From contig NZ_JAKGSB010000004.1 in the NCBI RefSeq assembly GCF_021568905.1, positions 372,001-436,000 of the forward strand: a DNA stretch of 64,000 nucleotides, given 5' to 3'. This document shows, piece after piece, positions 9,189-17,330 of the stretch; within the stretch, counting starts at the first letter, position 1; every line of letters starts with the position of its first letter. The notes below the pieces were generated by a model, which did no database searches, was not told the DNA's origin, and was given only the letters and a program-made list of their open reading frames with translations. Origin of the DNA: Zavarzinia marina (lineage in GTDB: Bacteria > Pseudomonadota > Alphaproteobacteria > Zavarziniales > Zavarziniaceae). The translations under genes were made by a program, and so were the position numbers.

Positions 9189-9277
9189 TCTCGTCGCCCC
9201 GGCGAAGGCCGGGGCCTTCCACCGGAACAGCGCCTTCTCGTCACGAGGTCCCGGCCTGCGCCGGGATGACGCTTAAG
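9189..9277. repeat. Intergenic GC-rich palindromes between convergent genes
   Basis: Two short hairpins lie between the convergent legC and aguB stops. One pairs CCCCGGC (9197-9203) with GCCGGGG (9208-9214). The other pairs TCCCGGC (9249-9255) with GCCGGGA (9260-9266). The second is flanked by GATGAC-type sequence common in alphaproteobacterial repetitive intergenic palindromes. Neither has a T-tract, so a terminator role is possible but not shown. Confidence 0.5.
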
Positions 9278-9284
9278 AGAGGGC

Positions 9285-10178
9285 TCAGTAACCGCTGGCG
9301 ATATGCGGGTTCTCGCCGTCCAATGACAGCAACGGATCGTAGAGTTCCGGCCGGCGGTCGCGGAACACGCCCCAGGACCGTCTTTGATGCGCCACCGCAT
9401 CGAGATCGAAGGTGGCGGTCAGCACCGTCTCGGTCTTGCGGTCCGCCTCGGCAATCTTGGCGCCGGTCGGATCGGCGATGAAGGAGGAGCCGTAGAAGGT
9501 GATCTCCGTCCCGTGCTTGCCGGGCTCCGTGCCGATCCGGTTGGAGGCGACCAGCGGCGTGACATTGGCGCCCGCATGGCCCTGCATCACCCGCTGCCAA
9601 TGGCCCGACGAATCGAGGGACTTGTCGTGGGGTTCGGTGCCGATGGCGGTCGGGTAGAACAGCACTTCCGCCCCCATCAGGGCCATGGCGCGCGCCGTCT
9701 CCGGGAACCATTGATCCCAGCAGATGCCGACGCCGATCCGGGCAAAGCGCGTATCCCAGACCCGGAACCCGGTATCGCCGGGGGAGAAATAGAATTTCTC
9801 GGTATAGCCCGGCCCGTCCGGAATATGGCTCTTGCGGTAATTGCCGAGCACCGAGCCATCGGCATCCACGACGGCGAGGGAATTGAAGAAGGCCTGACCC
9901 GCCTTCTCGAAATAGGAGACGGGCAGCACGACCTCGAGTTCCGCCGCCAGCCGGGCGAAATGGGCGATCAGCGGATTGTCGGCGAAGGGCTGCGCCAGAT
10001 CGAAATAATCGTGGATCTGGTCCTGGCAGAAATAGGGCGTCTCGAACAATTCCTGGATCAGGATGATCCGGGCGCCCCTGCCCGCCGCCTCGCGCACCAG
10101 CGCCTCGGCCCGGGCGATATTGCCCTTCAGGTCCCAGTCGCAGGCCATCTGAGTCGCGGCCACCGTCACGTTGCGCAT
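9285..10178 (-). CDS. aguB: N-carbamoylputrescine amidase
   Basis: A 297-residue nitrilase-superfamily amidase that hydrolyses N-carbamoylputrescine to putrescine, CO2 and ammonia. The catalytic triad is visible: Glu in LIQELFET, Lys in NYRKSHIPDG and Cys in GVGICWDQWFPE. The segments PYFCQDQIHDYFD and SFIADPTG are typical of AguB. The ATG at 10178 is chosen because a GGGAG site lies just upstream and because the nitrilase fold begins at VTVAATQMACD; a frame extension upstream has no support. It is divergent from aguA, the preceding step of the pathway, across 119 bases, so both probably share a control region. Confidence 0.92.
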   Translation of the reverse strand: MRNVTVAATQMACDWDLKGNIARAEALVREAAGRGARIILIQELFETPYFCQDQIHDYFDLAQPFADNPLIAHFARLAAELEVVLPVSYFEKAGQAFFNSLAVVDADGSVLGNYRKSHIPDGPGYTEKFYFSPGDTGFRVWDTRFARIGVGICWDQWFPETARAMALMGAEVLFYPTAIGTEPHDKSLDSSGHWQRVMQGHAGANVTPLVASNRIGTEPGKHGTEITFYGSSFIADPTGAKIAEADRKTETVLTATFDLDAVAHQRRSWGVFRDRRPELYDPLLSLDGENPHIASGY

Positions 10179-10297
10179 CTTCGCACTCCCTTGGTCGAAG
10201 CCGCAGTCTGCCAAATCCACCTTGCAAGTTGAAGACGGGCGAACCTTGAAGGTCGGCTGATCGCACGGCAGGATGTGGGCCCGCCCTGGAGTGCCTC

Positions 10298-11401
10298 ATG
10301 TCCGAGACCCTGACTTCGACTCCCCGCGCCGACGGTTTCCGCATGCCGGGGGAATTCGAGCCCCATCAAGGCTGCTGGATGGTCTGGCCCGAACGTCCGG
10401 ACAATTGGCGCGACGGCGCGAAGCCGGCGCAGGACGCCTTCGCCGCGGTCGCGAGCGCCATCGCCGAAGGGGAGCCGGTGACCGTGCTGGCGTCGGGCCG
10501 GCAATTCGTCAACGCCAGGCGCCAATTGCCCCGCCACATCCGCGTAATCGAGGCGAGCAGCAATGACTCATGGTGCCGCGACACCGGCCCGACATTCGTT
10601 ACCGACGACAAGGGCCGGCTGCGCGGTGTCGACTGGGGCTTCAACGCCTGGGGCGGGCTCTATTCGCCCTCGGACCTCGACGATCTTGTCGCCGCCAAGA
10701 TCCTGGAGGTGGAGCGGGTGCCGCGCTATCGCGCCCCCCTGATCCTCGAAGGCGGCTCCATCCATGTCGACGGCGAGGGCACGGTGCTGACCACCGAGGA
10801 ATGCCTGCTGAACCCCAATCGCAACCCCCATCTCTCCCGCGCCGAGATCGAGGGCCATCTGCGCGACTATCTGAATGTCGAGACAGTGATCTGGCTCGGC
10901 CCCGGCGTCTTCGAGGACGAGACCGACGGCCATATCGACAATCTGGCGTGCTATGTTAAGCCCGGCGTCGTCGCCCTGACCTGGACCGAGGACCGGGACG
11001 ACCCGCAATATGAAATCTCCCGCGATGCCCTGGACCGCCTGTCGCACGCCCGCGATGCCAAGGGTCGCGGCATCGAAGTGGTGAAACTGCCCGCCCCCGG
11101 CCCCCTGTTCGCGACCGCCGAGGAAGCCGCCAGCGTCGACTTCGGCGGTCTCGACGACGAGGGCGGCATGGAACGCGGCGGCGGACACCGTCTCGCCGGC
11201 TCCTACGCCAATTTCTACATCGGAAACGGCGTCGTCGTGCTGCCCCTGCTCGACCCGAAGACCGACGCGGCGGCGGTGGAGATCGTGGCGCGCCTGTTCC
11301 CCACCCGCCGGGTGATCCCGGTGCCGGGCCGCGAAATCCTGCTCGGCGGCGGCAACGTCCATTGCATCACCCAGCAGCAGCCGATCGGCCGTCCCGGCTG
11401 A
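10298..11401 (+). CDS. aguA: Agmatine deiminase
   Basis: A 367-residue member of the guanidino-modifying superfamily. It converts agmatine to N-carbamoylputrescine and ammonia, feeding AguB. Seen in sequence: [18 protein letters not shown] near the N-terminus, [39 protein letters not shown], and the nucleophilic cysteine in [13 protein letters not shown] near the C-terminus. Length is normal for the family. The RidA gene follows after 20 bases, so aguA-ridA may be one transcript. Together with aguB it gives the arginine/agmatine to putrescine route. Confidence 0.94.
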   Translation: MSETLTSTPRADGFRMPGEFEPHQGCWMVWPERPDNWRDGAKPAQDAFAAVASAIAEGEPVTVLASGRQFVNARRQLPRHIRVIEASSNDSWCRDTGPTFVTDDKGRLRGVDWGFNAWGGLYSPSDLDDLVAAKILEVERVPRYRAPLILEGGSIHVDGEGTVLTTEECLLNPNRNPHLSRAEIEGHLRDYLNVETVIWLGPGVFEDETDGHIDNLACYVKPGVVALTWTEDRDDPQYEISRDALDRLSHARDAKGRGIEVVKLPAPGPLFATAEEAASVDFGGLDDEGGMERGGGHRLAGSYANFYIGNGVVVLPLLDPKTDAAAVEIVARLFPTRRVIPVPGREILLGGGNVHCITQQQPIGRPG

Positions 11402-11421
11402 TCCGTAACGAGGAAGACGAC

Positions 11422-11886
11422 ATGAGCAACGCCATCGACGCCAGATTGGAAAGCCTGGGCATCACCCTGCCGGTGCCCGCCGCGCCGGTCGCCAATTACG
11501 TGCCCTTCGTCGTCACCGGCAACATGCTGTTCATTTCCGGCCAATTGCCCATTGGGGCCGACGGTCTGGTCAAGGGCAAGCTGGGCGTGACCATGGATGC
11601 GGCCGAGGGTGCGGCTGCGGCCCGTCTCTGCGCCATCAACCTGATCGCCCAGGCCAGGATCGCGCTGGGCGGCGATCTTTCCCGGGTGAAGCGGGTCGTC
11701 AAACTGGTCGCCTTCATCGCCTGCGCCGATGATTTCGCCGATCAGCCGAAGGTCGCCAACGGCGCCTCCGACCTCTTCGTCAAGGTCTTCGGGGACGCGG
11801 GCCGTCACGCCCGTTCGGCGGTGGGCACCAATGCCCTGCCGCTGGGCGCCGCGGTCGAAGTCGAAGCCATCTACGAAATCGCCTGA
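11422..11886 (+). CDS. RidA-family (YjgF/UK114) protein
   Basis: A 154-residue protein of the RidA fold, of the longer subtype that has an N-terminal extension (ARLESLGITLP). FVVTGNMLFISGQLP and the C-terminal ALPLGAAVEVEAIYEIA are the family marks. True RidA proteins hydrolyse reactive enamines/imines released by PLP enzymes; members of this longer subgroup are less well defined and lack a clear match to the RidA catalytic arginine that I can place here. The start at 11422 has a purine-rich GAGGAAGA upstream. It lies between aguA and a phosphodiesterase, a pairing with GDPD that I have seen in other alphaproteobacteria. Confidence 0.82.
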   Translation: MSNAIDARLESLGITLPVPAAPVANYVPFVVTGNMLFISGQLPIGADGLVKGKLGVTMDAAEGAAAARLCAINLIAQARIALGGDLSRVKRVVKLVAFIACADDFADQPKVANGASDLFVKVFGDAGRHARSAVGTNALPLGAAVEVEAIYEIA

Positions 11887-11907
11887 GCCGCGAAGCGGGG
11901 GAACATC

Positions 11908-12648
11908 TTGAATTCCATGGCGTGGCTGCGCGACCTGCCGGTCGCTCATCGCGGGCTGCACGACGCGGCGGCCGGCGTGCCCGAAAATTCCCGTGCCGCC
12001 TTCGCGGCGGCGGCCGCCGCCGGCTATGCCATCGAATTCGACATCCAGGTCTCGGCCGACGGCGTGCCCATGGTGTTCCACGACGACACCCTGGACCGCA
12101 TGACGCCCGAAAGCGGCCGGGTCGACACCTGGCGCTGCGGCGATCTGCGCGACCTGCAACTGGCCGGCACGGCTGAGACCATCCCGACCCTGGCCGAGGT
12201 GCTGCGCCTCATCAATGGCAAGGTACCCCTTCTGATCGAGGTGAAGGCGGCGCGCGGCAAGGTCGGCCCCCTCGAAGCCGCGACCGCCGCCGTCCTCGAG
12301 AATTATCGCGGGCGCTTCGCCGTGCAGTCCTTCAATCCGCAGTCGATCGGCTGGTTCAGGCGCCACGCCCCCCGGGTCGCCCGGGGCCAGATCTCCATGG
12401 ACTACCGGATGGACGACGAGGGCGGCGTGAAACCCTGGCAGGCCTGGTTCCTGACCCATATGCTGTTCAACCGCCTGACCCGGCCCCATTTCATCGCCTA
12501 TGACGTCCGTGCCCTGCCCCAGCGCGCCGTCGCCCGGGCCCGCGCCGCCGGCCTGCCCGCCCTGACCTGGACCGTGCGCACGCCCGCCGACCGGAAGCGC
12601 GCCGCGGCCAATGCCGACAACATCATCTTCGAGGGTTTTCGCCCCTGA
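11908..12648 (+). CDS. Glycerophosphodiester phosphodiesterase
   Basis: A GDPD-fold TIM barrel of about 246 residues. The catalytic and metal residues are visible: HRG near residue 15, then PENSRAAF, EFDIQVSADGVPMVFHDDTLDR (HD pair) and a downstream LIEVKA strand. It hydrolyses glycerophosphodiesters to glycerol-3-phosphate and an alcohol. No signal peptide is seen, so it should be cytoplasmic. The start is uncertain: TTG at 11908 has GGGGGA at a good distance, whereas ATG at 11917 would be too far from it; I prefer the TTG. The gene is 21 bases after the RidA-family gene and about 50 bases before the next gene, all on one strand. Confidence 0.86.
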   Translation: MNSMAWLRDLPVAHRGLHDAAAGVPENSRAAFAAAAAAGYAIEFDIQVSADGVPMVFHDDTLDRMTPESGRVDTWRCGDLRDLQLAGTAETIPTLAEVLRLINGKVPLLIEVKAARGKVGPLEAATAAVLENYRGRFAVQSFNPQSIGWFRRHAPRVARGQISMDYRMDDEGGVKPWQAWFLTHMLFNRLTRPHFIAYDVRALPQRAVARARAAGLPALTWTVRTPADRKRAAANADNIIFEGFRP

Positions 12649-12697
12649 ACCTCGCGGCCCCGCCGCCACCGACATGAAGAAGCACGGGGAAACGACC

Positions 12698-13567
12698 ATG
12701 GAACAGCATGCGCCTTCGGCGCGGATCGCGCCGCGCAACGTCCTCTTCGCCAGCGTCGAGAACGAGAGCCTGCTGGCCAGGGTCGGAGCGGATGTGGTCG
12801 ATGCCGTCATCCTGGATCTGGAGGACGAGGTCGTGCCCGCGAACAAGGATGCGGCCCGGGCCCTGCTCGCGCCCCGGATCGCCGCCCTGCCGTCGCGGAT
12901 CACCGTCTTCATCCGCACCAATTCGGTGCGCGCGCCCTGGTTCGCCGACGATATGCGGGTGATCACCGGCCTGCCCCGGGTCGATGCGGTGGTGGTGCCC
13001 AAGGTCGAATCCGGGGCCGAACTGGAAACCGCCCATGCGGCGGCGCGGGCGGCGAACCGCTCCCTGCCGCTGGTCGCGGTGCTGGAATCGCCGCCCGCCT
13101 TCACCGATCTCGCCGGCATCACCGGCGCCGCCGTGCCGCTCGCCGGTTTCACCATGGGGCCGTTCGATCTTTCCCGCGCGCTCGGCTGCCGGCGCGACGA
13201 CGATGCCCCGCCGGTCGTCCATGCGCGCGCCATGGCACTGATGGCGGCACGAAGTCATGGGCTCTTCGCGGTCGACGGCCCGGTCGCCCGCGACCTGATC
13301 GGCGATGCCCGTCAGGACGCCTTTCGCCGCGCCCGCGCCATGGGCTTCGACGCCAAGATCGTCACCTCCCTCGAGGATGCCGCCGCCGTGCGCGACATAT
13401 TCACCCCGACCGAGGACGAAATCGCGCTCGCCCGGGCCATCGTCGCCGCCTTCGACGGCCGCCCCCAGGAAGAACTGGCGTTCCTGCCCGGCGGCGCCAC
13501 CGTCGACCGCCGCAACCTGATCCTGTCGATGCGGCTGCTGGCCAAGGCCGGTCGCGCCCTGAGGTAG
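12698..13567 (+). CDS. HpcH/HpaI aldolase or CitE-like lyase
   Basis: A 289-residue TIM-barrel protein of the HpcH/HpaI/CitE superfamily. LFASVENESLLAR, AVILDLEDEV, VVPKVESGAEL and MGPFDLSRALG carry the usual substrate and metal positions (Glu in the VPKVE strand, Asp in the GPFD turn). Members cleave or form C-C bonds of CoA thioesters such as citramalyl- or malyl-CoA. The ATG at 12698 has GGGGA seven bases upstream, better than the ATG at 12674. The C-terminus (GRPQEELAFLPGG) also fits CitE-like proteins. Substrate cannot be predicted; it follows the GDPD gene but no metabolic link is evident. Confidence 0.8.
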   Translation: MEQHAPSARIAPRNVLFASVENESLLARVGADVVDAVILDLEDEVVPANKDAARALLAPRIAALPSRITVFIRTNSVRAPWFADDMRVITGLPRVDAVVVPKVESGAELETAHAAARAANRSLPLVAVLESPPAFTDLAGITGAAVPLAGFTMGPFDLSRALGCRRDDDAPPVVHARAMALMAARSHGLFAVDGPVARDLIGDARQDAFRRARAMGFDAKIVTSLEDAAAVRDIFTPTEDEIALARAIVAAFDGRPQEELAFLPGGATVDRRNLILSMRLLAKAGRALR

Positions 13568-13600
13568 GGCGCACCCTGAGATAAGGCGCACCCTGGGTTA

Positions 13601-14290
13601 TCAAGGGGCCGGCGTCTCTTCCGGCATCGCATCGCGCCAGGCATTGGCGCCGATGAAGATGATCTGAACCTGCTGCACGAAATCCTCGACCAGGCGGCGG
13701 GCGGCGGCGGGATCGGCCTCGGTCGCTTCAAGGATGTCGACGGCGGCGTTCAGCATGGTGTGGACCACGAGGGAACAGACGTTGCGCAGCGTCGCTTCCG
13801 AGAGATGGTCGACGGTTCCCTGCGCCCGGACGTCCTTGGCCATCTCGTCGACGAAAAGGTCCACCTCCCCTCGGATGGCGCGCCCCATGGCCGAATTGCG
13901 GCCGTAGCGATTGGCGGCGATGCGGAAATACTGCGGGTTGGCGCGGACATACATCCAGAACACCATCACCGACTGGCGCACCGTGTCGTCCGTCGGCAGG
14001 CGTGCCTGGCGCACCTCGCGCAGCATCTCGCGCAGGAGCCGGCCGCAATCGTCGACGATCGTCAGGCCCAGATCCTCCATATCCTTGAAATGGCGATAGA
14101 AGGCCGCCGGCACCACGCCGGCGCGGCGCGTCACCTCGCGAAGACTGAGGGCTTCGAAGCCGCGCCCGTCCGACAACAGGGACAGGGCCGCATCCGCCAG
14201 GGCACGCCGCGTGCGCTGACCCTTTTCCGTGGGCGCTTCCGAGGGGGTGTCGGCGCCGTCATCGCGGTCGCGCCGTCTAAGCCGAGCCAT
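13601..14290 (-). CDS. TetR-family repressor, FabR/DesT-like
   Basis: A 229-residue regulator. The N-terminal helix-turn-helix reads LSLREVTRRAGVVPAAFYRHFKD, and the following DLGLTIVDDCGRLLREMLRE is very close in pattern to FabR and DesT, the regulators that sense unsaturated/saturated acyl-CoA balance and control desaturase genes. It is divergent from a ferredoxin-reductase and desaturase pair, the same arrangement as DesT with its targets in pseudomonads. The ATG at 14290 is chosen; the frame extends upstream to 14377, but that would run the protein through both operators. I infer repression of the desaturase operon and autoregulation. Confidence 0.85.
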   Translation of the reverse strand: MARLRRRDRDDGADTPSEAPTEKGQRTRRALADAALSLLSDGRGFEALSLREVTRRAGVVPAAFYRHFKDMEDLGLTIVDDCGRLLREMLREVRQARLPTDDTVRQSVMVFWMYVRANPQYFRIAANRYGRNSAMGRAIRGEVDLFVDEMAKDVRAQGTVDHLSEATLRNVCSLVVHTMLNAAVDILEATEADPAAARRLVEDFVQQVQIIFIGANAWRDAMPEETPAP

Positions 14291-14308
14291 GCTCACACTC
14301 CAATTTTT

Positions 14309-14324
14309 GTGAACACATGTTGAC
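14309..14324. promoter_or_regulatory. Operator 1 for the FabR/DesT-like repressor
   Basis: The sequence GTGAACACATGTTGAC is an imperfect inverted repeat (GTGAAC, four bases, GTTgAC). It lies 18 bases from the repressor start codon and shares its ACATGT centre with a second site 37 bases downstream. DesT and FabR sites known to me are palindromes of the same AGTGAAC...GTTCACT kind. Assignment is by motif and position. Confidence 0.7.
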
Positions 14325-14345
14325 ATGCGGATCATTCCAAGTAAA

Positions 14346-14361
14346 GTGTACACATGTTCAC
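14346..14361. promoter_or_regulatory. Operator 2 for the FabR/DesT-like repressor
   Basis: The sequence GTGTACACATGTTCAC, extended by A on the left and T on the right to AGTG...CACT, is an inverted repeat with one mismatch. It is 31 bases upstream of the reductase start codon, well placed to block the reductase-desaturase promoter. It is the closer of the two sites to the published DesT-type palindrome. Confidence 0.75.
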
Positions 14362-14392
14362 TTAATGACGAACACATTCACGGAAACGCGCC

Positions 14393-15490
14393 ATGCCCCG
14401 GACCGCCACCCCAATGATGACCCGCGTGAACGATGTCCTCGGCCTGTTCTTCACGCCGCTGAAGGCGTCCCATTACCTCGAACTGGTGAACCCGCTGTGG
14501 ACCACCCACCGCCTGCAGGCGCGGATCGAGGCGGTCTGGGACGAGACGGCGGACAGCCGCACCCTGACGCTGCGTCCCGGCGCCGGCTGGCGCAGCCATC
14601 GCGCCGGCCAATACATCCGCCTGGGGGTGGAGAGCGGCGGCCTGCGCCACACCCGCACCTATTCCATCAGCTCGGCGCCGGAGCGGGCGGACGGCTGCAT
14701 CACGGTGACGGTGAAGGCGATCCCCGGCGGCCGCGTCTCGCGCCATCTGGTGCGCGACGCACGGCCCGGCGACTTCCTGCCCGTCGGCCTGCCCCAGGGC
14801 GACTTCATCATGCCCGACGCCATGCCCACGCGCCCCCTGTTCATCACGGCGGGCAGCGGCATCACGCCGGTGATGGCCATGCTGCGCTCGGCGGCCCTGC
14901 GTGAGCGCATGCCCGATGTGGTCCACATCCATTACGCTCCCCATGCCCACGACGTGATCTTCGGCCATGAAATGCGGAAGCTGGCGTCGACGTACCCCCA
15001 CTATCGCCTGAACGAAGTCCACACCCGCGACGTCGCCGACAGCGCCGAACGCCATTTCGGCGCGGCCCAGCTCGACGCGCTGTGCCCCGACTGGCGGGAG
15101 CGCGACGTCTGGTGTTGCGGCCCCGCCGGCCTGCTCGACGCGGTCGAGGCCCATTGGCAGGCCGCCGGCCTTGCGCGGCGCCTGCATGTCGAACGCTTCC
15201 GCGCCGCCCTGGCACCGGCCGACCCGGATGCGCGGGGCGGCACCGTCGCCTTCTCGACCAGCGGCGGTTCGGCCACGGCGGACGGCGCCACCCCCCTGCT
15301 TCGCGTCGCCGAGGACGCGGGCCTCAACCCCGCCCACGGCTGTCGCATGGGCATCTGCCACGGCTGCGACGCCACACTGGTTTCCGGCTGCGTGCGCGAC
15401 CTGCGCACCGGCGCCCTGCTCGACGAGCCGGGCGAGAAGATCCAGGTCTGCGTCTGCGCCGCCGCCGGCGACTGCACCCTCGCCCTCTGA
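14393..15490 (+). CDS. Ferredoxin reductase with C-terminal 2Fe-2S domain (desaturase electron donor)
   Basis: A 365-residue flavoprotein made of an FAD-binding barrel (HTRTYSISSAP, the RxYS motif), an NAD(P)-binding domain (ITAGSGITPVMAML and WCCGPAGLLDAV) and a plant-type ferredoxin domain. The cluster cysteines are in GCRMGICHGCDATL plus a later cysteine in QVCVCAA. Such proteins pass electrons from NADPH to membrane desaturases. It ends 25 bases before the desaturase gene, so the two should be co-transcribed. Two palindromic repressor sites precede it. Confidence 0.9.
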   Translation: MPRTATPMMTRVNDVLGLFFTPLKASHYLELVNPLWTTHRLQARIEAVWDETADSRTLTLRPGAGWRSHRAGQYIRLGVESGGLRHTRTYSISSAPERADGCITVTVKAIPGGRVSRHLVRDARPGDFLPVGLPQGDFIMPDAMPTRPLFITAGSGITPVMAMLRSAALRERMPDVVHIHYAPHAHDVIFGHEMRKLASTYPHYRLNEVHTRDVADSAERHFGAAQLDALCPDWRERDVWCCGPAGLLDAVEAHWQAAGLARRLHVERFRAALAPADPDARGGTVAFSTSGGSATADGATPLLRVAEDAGLNPAHGCRMGICHGCDATLVSGCVRDLRTGALLDEPGEKIQVCVCAAAGDCTLAL

Positions 15491-15515
15491 CCCCATCTTC
15501 GCCGAGGAACACGAC

Positions 15516-16628
15516 ATGTCCCTGCCCGTCCATCTGACCGACCGCGAGATCGAGGATTTCGGCCGCGAGCTCGACGACATCTACGAAGAGGTCATGAACG
15601 ACCGTGGCGAGGCCGACGCCCGCTACATCCGCCGCGTCATCAAGACCCAGCGCTGGCTGGCCGCGGTCGGCCGCGTCGGCATCTTCGCCAGCCTCGCCCT
15701 GCTGCCCGAATGGGGCCATGCGCTCGCCTCCTGGTGGGCCTTCGGCGCGGCCATGGCCTTCGGCGTCCTCTCGCTCGGCCTCGCCAAGATCCTGGAGAAT
15801 ATGGAGATCGGCCACAACGTCATGCACGCCCAGTGGGACTGGCTGCGCGATCCCGAGATCAACTCCGGCTCGTGGGAATGGGATTCGGTCTGCCCTTCGG
15901 ACCAGTGGAAGCATTCCCACAACGTGATGCATCACACCTGGACCAATGTGATCGGGCGCGACCGCGACGTCGGCTACGGCATCCTGCGGGTCAACGCGGC
16001 CCAGCCCTGGCACCCGAAATATGTGCCGCAGATGCTCTACAACATGCTGCTGGCCGTGTTCTTCGAATGGGGTGTGGCGCTGCACGACGTCGAATTCGAC
16101 CGCATCGTCACCGGCGACAAGAAACTCTCTGAAGCGATGCCCCTGATGCGCGGCATTCTGCGCAAGATCGCGCGTCAGGGCGCCAAGGATTACATCCTGT
16201 GGCCGCTGCTGGCCGGGCCCTTCTTCCTCTATGTCGCGGGTGCCAATGCCGTCGCCAACCTGATCCGCAATCTCTGGTCCTATGCCATCATCTTCTGCGG
16301 CCATTTCCCCGAAGGCTCCCAGGTCTTCACGGAAACGGACGTCGAGGGCGAGACGCGCGCGCGCTGGTATCTGCGCCAGCTCCTCGGCTCCTGCAACATC
16401 GAGGGCGGGCCGCTGTTCCACGTTCTGTCCGGCAACCTGAGCCACCAGATCGAACACCACCTGTTCCCCGACATGCCCAGCAACCGCTACCCGCAAGTGG
16501 CGCCCCGCGTGCGCGCGCTGTGCGACCGCTACGGCCTGCCCTACAACAGCGGCTCCCTGGCGCGCCAGTTCGGCACCACCACCTGGGCCATCGCCCGCCA
16601 TTCCCTGCCCAGCGCCAAAGCGGCCTGA
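15516..16628 (+). CDS. Membrane fatty acid / acyl-CoA desaturase
   Basis: A 370-residue integral membrane di-iron desaturase. All three histidine boxes are present: HNVMH at about residues 100-104, HSHNVMHH at 133-140 and HQIEHH at 310-315. Hydrophobic spans lie around residues 49-90 and 200-275. It introduces a cis double bond into acyl chains, using electrons from the reductase encoded just upstream. GAGGA lies seven bases before the ATG. A strong hairpin and T-tract follow the stop, ending the operon. Control by the divergent FabR/DesT-like repressor is inferred. Confidence 0.92.
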   Translation: MSLPVHLTDREIEDFGRELDDIYEEVMNDRGEADARYIRRVIKTQRWLAAVGRVGIFASLALLPEWGHALASWWAFGAAMAFGVLSLGLAKILENMEIGHNVMHAQWDWLRDPEINSGSWEWDSVCPSDQWKHSHNVMHHTWTNVIGRDRDVGYGILRVNAAQPWHPKYVPQMLYNMLLAVFFEWGVALHDVEFDRIVTGDKKLSEAMPLMRGILRKIARQGAKDYILWPLLAGPFFLYVAGANAVANLIRNLWSYAIIFCGHFPEGSQVFTETDVEGETRARWYLRQLLGSCNIEGGPLFHVLSGNLSHQIEHHLFPDMPSNRYPQVAPRVRALCDRYGLPYNSGSLARQFGTTTWAIARHSLPSAKAA

Positions 16629-16644
16629 ATTCGGGACGGAGGCC

Positions 16645-16677
16645 GGCGCCGGGGGGTTCTTCCCCGGCGCCTTTTTT
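16645..16677 (+). terminator. Rho-independent terminator after the desaturase
   Basis: A ten-base stem (GGCGCCGGGG at 16645-16654 with CCCCGGCGCC at 16662-16671) with a seven-base loop is followed at once by six T residues. This is a textbook intrinsic terminator, 16 bases after the desaturase stop. Confidence 0.92.
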
Positions 16678-16690
16678 CATGCTAAAAACG

Positions 16691-16707
16691 AAGGTGATCG
16701 TTCACTT
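16691..16707. promoter_or_regulatory. Putative operator of the TetR-MFS pair
   Basis: AAGGTGATCGTTCACTT forms an inverted repeat (AAGGTGA with TCACTT, four-base spacer) 15 bases before the start codon of the TetR gene. TetR regulators of efflux pumps usually bind a palindrome at their own promoter, so this is the likely operator. No experiment supports it. Confidence 0.5.
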
Positions 16708-16721
16708 TCTTTTGTGCAATC

Positions 16722-17330
16722 ATGGGCAAGCGTGAAGACAATCGGGAAGAGCGGCGCCAGGCCATCCTGGCGGCGGCCAGAAGCCTTTTCGCCGAACGGG
16801 GCTTTCATGCCGCCGGCATGGCGGAGATCGCGGCGCGGTCGGGTGTGACGCCGGCCAATCTCTATCGCTATTTCCCGTCGAAATCGGCCATCGTCTGCGC
16901 CATCGCCGACGCCCAGCGCGAGCAGGTGGCGCGCGCCGTCACCGACGCCCAGGCGGCACCGGACGCGCGAAGCGCCCTCGCCCGTCTCCTCACCCATTTC
17001 ATCAGGGCCGAGGCGGGCGATCCGGATCAGGGCCGCCTCTGGCTCGAGATCCTGGTGGAGACCGCGCGCAACCCGGAGGTCCGCCGAGCGGTCGAGGCGG
17101 ACGACGCGGCGGTCAAGGCCGGCTTCCTCGCCGTCCTTCGGCGCGGCATCGCCGAGGGCGGCATGCGCGCCGATCTCGATCTCGATGCCACCGTGGTCTG
17201 GCTCATCGCGCTTCTCGACGGCGCCGTCGGGCGCATGGCGATCGAGCCCGAATTCGATCTCGCCCGCGCCACCGATGCCTTCATCGCCTTGTCGCTGCGC
17301 GCCCTCGCCCCCCTGGAGACCCGGCCATGA
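16722..17330 (+). CDS. TetR-family regulator of the MFS efflux gene
   Basis: A 202-residue repressor. The N-terminal helix-turn-helix (ILAAARSLFAERGFHAAGMA then IAARSGVTPANLYRYFPSK) is a standard TetR domain; the C-terminal ligand-binding part is alanine-rich helical and resembles TetR_C groups that sense lipophilic compounds. Its stop overlaps the start of the transporter gene by ATGA, so regulator and pump are co-translated. A palindrome sits just before the start codon. Inducer unknown. Confidence 0.88.
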   Translation: MGKREDNREERRQAILAAARSLFAERGFHAAGMAEIAARSGVTPANLYRYFPSKSAIVCAIADAQREQVARAVTDAQAAPDARSALARLLTHFIRAEAGDPDQGRLWLEILVETARNPEVRRAVEADDAAVKAGFLAVLRRGIAEGGMRADLDLDATVVWLIALLDGAVGRMAIEPEFDLARATDAFIALSLRALAPLETRP

